NCBI GenBank assembly: GCA_009193035.1 | Contig: SWDT01000001.1 | Location: 2,294,001 to 2,358,000 of the forward strand | Source of the DNA: Halicephalobus mephisto | Taxonomy: Eukaryota > Nematoda > Chromadorea > Rhabditida > Panagrolaimidae | Direction: 5' to 3' | DNA length: 64,000 bases | Shown here: positions 58,663-64,000 of the stretch, piece after piece | How the letters are laid out: each line of letters opens with the position of its first letter | Position numbering within the stretch: the stretch's first letter is position 1 | Translations under genes and position numbers: made by a program | The notes under the pieces: model-generated | Databases searched by the model: none | Told to the model about the DNA's origin: nothing | Seen by the model: only the letters and a program-made list of their open reading frames with translations

Positions 58663-61600
58663 ATGAAGGCGGTTTTGAGGCTGATGCTCTTGAAGGATTT
58701 CAAGACAATGATTCGATCCAAGTGGTATATTATTCTAATAGAAGTTGTACTAACTTTATTCTTTATTCCTGTTATTTGGTACAGTTTAGAATCAAACACT
58801 AAGACAGAAGATAATTTCTTCCAAGATCAAATCACGAATTTTCTAAACGGTAATGGAGGTAATTATTACTCAAATATCTCGATAATGAGCAACAACAAGG
58901 CCAATGTCGATCGTCTTTCTCCACTGGTTAAGAAGATCTGTGGGGTTGATCTGCAACTGATTACTCCTAGTGACTTGAATAACTATGAATACCTGTTTAT
59001 GAATTATATTGAAGTCGAAACTTTCTCACTTGAAGAACCTCGATTTGAATATAAACTCATCATGCTCACGGTTTGAATTCTGTTTTAGGTTTTTTAATAT
59101 TATGAGTTTCTAGGATTCATTCGACGATATATCCTTTGTGAAGAGATTTGATCCAAACCCCTACGGCTATAAAGACTATCACTCATACTTTGCTCAGCAA
59201 CGTCCGGAGGAATATTGTGTCAACATGGCTTTTTTGGTTCTCGCAAACAAGACCCGATTTGACCCAATCAGTCTAAATAAAGTTCAATTCGTCGAAATCC
59301 CTCCACCTAATCCTAAAGGCGATAATATTGAAGATTCCCTCAAGGCTTGGACAATCATGATGCCACTACTGATTTTGATCCCAGTCATTTTCTCCGTCAA
59401 AGAAGTCGTCAGGGAAAAGGAAAATGGGGTTCATACCTACATGATTGTGATGGGGATGGATAGGTATTTATATTATTTGTGTCATTTTATCTTCGCCACG
59501 CTAAAAATGTGGATTTTTGTGGTTCCCGCTGGGTTAGCCGTAGCTGTATATGCTCCTGTAAGCTTTTGAATTCAAGTTTTAAAATAAGTGGAAATTTAGT
59601 ATGGCTGGTGGGAATATCTTCATATGATCATCTTTGGGCATATCTGCATTGCATGGGCCATGATAGCGAGTACAATCTTCATCAGTGGAACCTACGCCAT
59701 GCTCTGTACTCTGGCCATCCTAGCCTTCTTCATGATTATCCATTTCGCTGCAATTGATCCTAATGCTTCAATTGAAATCGCTACAGGATCTTTGATAGCT
59801 TCTATTTTCAATCCTTATTCTGCTTACTACTATGTGTTCGAACAAGTGGACTTGTCTATGAGCTACGGTGAGTCATCGGTCGTTAATTCATTATAACGAA
59901 TTTTAGATGTGCCTCTTTATTTCTTCCACAGCTGGCCTTACTATCTTCCTTGTATTGTTCCTCTGATTTGCCTAATTACTCAGACATTCTTCTACACGTT
60001 CCTTGCCTTTTACCTTGACTATGTATTACCTATTGACAGCTCACCCAAGAAACACCCACTTTTTATCTTTGTAAGTGCTCAGAACTTTTTATCACTAATC
60101 TGTCTTTCCAGGGATTTGGAAAAAGAACGGAAACATTATTAGATGATGATATCGAAGGAATCAAGAAGCAAGAAGGAAGGTTTGCTGAGTTTTTTGAAAG
60201 TGAAGTACCAGGGACCGCTGATGTAGAGATAAGGAACTTAATCAAGAAATGGCCCAATGGAGAGATTGCTGTCAAGGATGTTTCCTTCAAAGCCTACAGA
60301 GGTCAAGTAACAGCTCTACTTGGTCATAACGGAGCAGGAAAGAGTACTGTATTCGGGTGTCTGACTGGGTTTATTTCTCCTACTTCTGGAGACATCAGGA
60401 TTGGGAACGGAAAGGAAAGAATAGGGTACTGTCCTCAATGGGATCCCTTATTCCCTTTACTGACCGTTGAGGAGCATTTGAGATTTTACGGAACTCTAAA
60501 AACAGGAGAAAGGATATCAGAAACAGAGATAGACGAAGTCTTGAAAGAAATCGATTTATCCTATGCTAGAAATTACAGAGGAATAGCTCTATCTGGGGGA
60601 ATGAAGAGAAAACTCTGTGTCGGGATGGCTATGATTGGCCAAAGTCGTGTTCTTCTGCTGGACGAACCTACCGCTGGAATGGACCCAATGGCCAGGAAAG
60701 GTGTTCTTGACATTGTCGAGAAGGTTAAGATCCAGAGGACCGTCATCCTGACTACTCATTACATGGATGAAGCTGATATGCTGTCGGATAGAATCATCAT
60801 CATGGCGAAGGGAGAGCTTATCTGCAACGGTTCCAGCAATTTCCTCAAATCTAAATTCGGTGTGGGATTCATTCTAACCATTGCATTTGACTCTGAAATG
60901 ACAGAGTCCAGTAACCTGGAAAAATTAGCGACCAGAATCCTGGATATCGCTGAAAGACACTGTCCTGGAGCGAAAATAGAGGGCGTGGTAGCCATTCAGT
61001 TTAAGATTATTCTTCCAAATGGAATGCAACGGAGATTTGCTGCATTCTTTGAGGAGCTAGAAACTAGGAAAGCTGAGTTGAAAATAAACGCGTTTGGAAT
61101 AGGGGTCAATAATTTGGAGCAGGTCTTCATCAAAGTTACTGATTTCGCCGATCCTGAAGTTGATGGTCACACAGCAGAGAAAGTAAATGAGTTGTTGGAA
61201 GTCAGAACTGCTCGTAAGTTAACTTTATACATAAGGCAAATTAAGAAAATCTTCTCCACAGCAACTATGAATACAAGAACTGAAATGAGTAGTATTACCA
61301 CTAATTTGGCTTGCATAAGAAATCCCAATTGAGTTTTTGCCATATTTTTCGATATTTTACAGCGATTTAAACGGTTTTTGTGTTTTACTGATTAATTAGA
61401 AAGTTTATTTCTGAATAGCAAAAAGAATTGTTTGAGAAAGAACTAGAATCGGTTGAGATCGAGATTTTAGCAAATTGAATGTATCACACTAAGAAAGTAG
61501 ATTTTTGGCACTAGGATTGCTAAATATATCTGACTTATGTCAGTTTTGATGGAACTTACTAAATTAAAAGAATTCCTTAGTAAAGTAGAGGTAAATTAAT

Positions 61601-63997
61601 AGTGCTAATAAGTAGACTTGTAAGGAAAGTTCAATAATTTCCAACAAATTGTTATTTTACATAGATTTAAATTTCAGTAATAAGGCCATTACAGGTGCAT
61701 CTGGATTCAAGCTCTTTAGTCAGCAAATAAGAGCTCTTATTATGAGGAAAATCCACTACACGAGACGTCATTACATCAAATCTCTACTGCCATTAGTGGT
61801 TATCTTGCCTCTCCTCGCTTTATCTATCGATGCTACTATTACCAAGCACCACCACAACAATAAAGGGGTTTCGGAGTTCAAATATCTAGATTTAGATATC
61901 GATAGCTACCCGAAAATGCTCGTCCCTGTCGTTTACGATACACCAACCAATATGACTCATTACTTGAAAAGCATTCTTAACAGTTGGAATGACAAAATTG
62001 TTGTTGAAAATTGGAAAACAAATGGACGGAGCTATCTTCAAAGACTATTTGATAGAAATAAGCAATTACCCCCTATGGGATTCTCCATTTTGGTTGGAGA
62101 AAACAGCCTTATATTCTATTACCGAAAAGTTCTAACAGCAAGTAAATCATTAGCAGTTCAGGCTGCTACTGATGCTATCTCAACAACTCCAGGGATAATC
62201 AAAACAACAATAGGGGTTCAAAAAGTATCTGATATTTTTTCCAACGACGACGACAATAACAAGTATGAAAGTACTGTCCTTTACATCATTATGGCTTTTC
62301 TCTCTTCTGTGACTTTTCCAGTGATATTCTCTCCGGTAATCTTTCTATACATAACCGAAAGACATCGAGGAAGTCTTCATCTCTACAAATTGACTCAAAT
62401 GTCGCAATTCACCTACTGGTTAGTCGCATATTTGACTGACTTTGTTATTAGTTTCTTATGGATCATACTGCTACTGGTTCTATTATTCGGGTTCCAGATC
62501 TTCTCCATGTCTTGTTTCCCCGGGTACCTAATTGCAGTTTGTGCGGTCTCATTTGCTTTGTTGTCCCAAGCCTACTTTATCACTTTCCTCTTCGGGAACC
62601 CGAACACAGCTCTTGCTGTTTTGACGGTCTACAACATCGTCGTTGGATTTGTCCTCTATGGACTGACGGATTTGTTGTCGAAAAGTCTCCAGGGGTTGTA
62701 TGGTGTGATCACCGATGCATTATTCCCTATGAAGTCGTTGATCCAAGTAATATTGACGATGGTTGATTGGTGTCTTTCGAAACACCAACTAGATCTCGGC
62801 GATGACTATGAAGTCAAACCAGGGAAACTTTTCAGTACTTGTGCAAATATGAATGACTTTTGTTCTGGATGGGCCATTTATGCTTCCGTCGTCTTCGGAT
62901 TTGTCTATATGGGACTCATGGTCCTGATGACCTTATTCCGGAGTTTCATGATGAAATTAAATGCAAATCCACCTGCTTACGGCGTCCCGAACGAAGACCC
63001 TGATGTCACTGCTGAGAGAAACAAAGTAGAAAAGTCAGACTTTGGATTCTTTGCTGTTAGCACTCTTCACCTAAGAAAAGCTTACAAAAACGGGGTTCTA
63101 GCTGTAAGGGACTTGACATTAGGAATCCCTAAAGGAGAGTGTTTTGGATTACTCGGAGTCAACGGAGCCGGAAAGTCCACTACTTTCAATATGCTTACTG
63201 GAGTATTGAGACCTTCATCTGGCATAGGCTACGTCGGGAAAGTGAGAATCGACGGACAAGCCAAATTCGGATTCTGTCCTCAACATGACACTGTACTTGG
63301 TGATTTAACAGTAATGGAAACTATGATGCTGTTCGCTCATCTAAACGGACTCCAAAACAGTCAGAGATGTATTCAACTCATTCTTGAAGCTTTACAAATG
63401 TCTCAAAAATCGAAAAACCTCGTCAAAAAGTGTTCTGGAGGTGAAAGAAGGAGATTGTCTATTGCGGTCGCTTTGATCACGAACTGCGATGTCATAATGT
63501 TGGATGAACCAACTGCCGGAGTCGATCCACGGACTAGAAGACATGTTTGGGACATTCTGATTGCAATGAGACATGTCGGGACCTCACAGATTCTTTCCTC
63601 ACACTCCATGGAAGAATGTGAAGCTCTCTGCACGAGAATCGGGTTTTTGAACAAAGGAGAGCTTCTGGGGATTGGAACTAGTCAACATTTAAAGACCAGA
63701 TTCGGAAACAATTATATGTTAACCCTAACACTGAAAGCTGCAGATGAAAATCTCACTAAGGCCTTAGATGAAGCAGTTCAACGAGAATTTCATGGAGTTC
63801 CGATGACTTCTGGTTTCCACACAATAACTCTCTCGTGGACAGTTCCAAAAGTTGCGGGAGTCCTCTGGTCCACCATCTACCATCATTTGGTTACTTTTGT
63901 GGATCGATGGAGAACTCCAGAAGGAGACCTGGCGATTGTTGACTTTGCTTTAATTGAATCAAGTTTAGAACAAGTCTTTGTTGCCTTTTCTCGATGA
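58663..63997 (+). CDS. ABC transporter, subfamily A (ABCA), full-length
   Basis: Lipid-type full transporter with two membrane domains and two ATPase domains. Exons 58663-59070, 59114-59557, 59600-59867, 59907-60070, 60112-61213 and 61695-63997 give about 1,562 residues, like the compact ABCA3/CED-7 types. N-terminal TM1 (YIILIEVVLTLFFIPVIWY) is followed by a short lumenal loop, then a membrane cluster around residues 240-420. NBD1 has GHNGAGKST (about residue 499), the Q-loop YCPQWDPLF, signature LSGGMKRKL, LLLDEPTAGMDP and switch His in LTTHYMDEAD. The second half has TM LLPLVVILPLLALSI, five more spans, then GVNGAGKST (about 1,283), CPQHDTVLG, signature CSGGERRRL, MLDEPTAGVDP and SSHSMEE. 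Both ATPase sites look intact. The last intron (481 bp) is ten times longer than the others. The last exon is an uninterrupted 2.3 kb. Confidence 0.95.
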
Positions 63998-64000
63998 ATT

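Overview
This is nuclear DNA from a nematode. Most genes are cut by very short introns (typically 39-60 bp) with TTTCAG-type acceptors. Many start codons lie just downstream of a 3' splice acceptor that has no partner donor, as expected for spliced-leader trans-splicing. A perfect 22-base match to the canonical nematode SL1 leader is present on the minus strand at 57406-57427. The gene set fits: a patched-related (PTR) protein, a cytoplasmic intermediate filament with a lamin tail, Ly6/uPAR GPI proteins and an ERK of MPK-1 type. NDNF, AVL9 and CUEDC1 homologues point away from a Caenorhabditis-like reduced gene set, but I cannot name the species. All gene models were assembled by hand from open frames, splice consensus, intron phase and recalled family sequences.

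Layout. 1-735 (-): 5' part of MGAT2, running off the left edge. 1122-3047 (+): AVL9. 3581-4066 (+): HIG1-domain protein, followed 144 bp later by VPS28 (4211-4834), a candidate operon pair. 7533-8381 (+): Rap1 GTPase. 9964-12048 (+): NDNF homologue. 12345-13075 (-): KEOPS subunit TPRKB/Cgi121. 13.1-19.3 kb: AT-rich gene desert. 19278-19673 (+): Ly6-like GPI protein. 20512-21684 (+): divergent aquaporin. 22223-27501 (+): TMEM131. 28862-32963 (-): patched-related transporter. 35009-36312 (-): CUEDC1-like protein. 39306-40585 (+): ERK. 41024-42717 (-): unrecognised multispan membrane protein, convergent with ERK. 43220-43760 (+): second Ly6 protein. 44657-45832 (-): DXO/Dom3Z-family decapping exonuclease homologue. 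47752-48579 (+): mitochondrial-type 2-Cys peroxiredoxin. 50442-56961 (+): intermediate filament gene with a conventional short form and an apparent giant-head long form. 57406-57427 (-): SL1 match. 58372-58443 (+): tRNA-Pro(UGG). 58663-63997 (+): full ABCA transporter.

The genes are a mixture of housekeeping functions (glycosylation, secretory trafficking, ESCRT-I, tRNA modification, peroxide removal), signalling (Rap1, ERK) and nematode surface or cytoskeletal functions (TMEM131 and collagen export, PTR, IF, Ly6). Apart from the HIG1-VPS28 pair they do not form an obvious functional cluster. The observations most worth following are the SL1 copy that lacks a splice donor, the roughly 830-residue extra head that splices in frame onto the intermediate filament, two GC-AG introns, an aquaporin with altered NPA boxes, and a DXO homologue with a changed catalytic glutamate.
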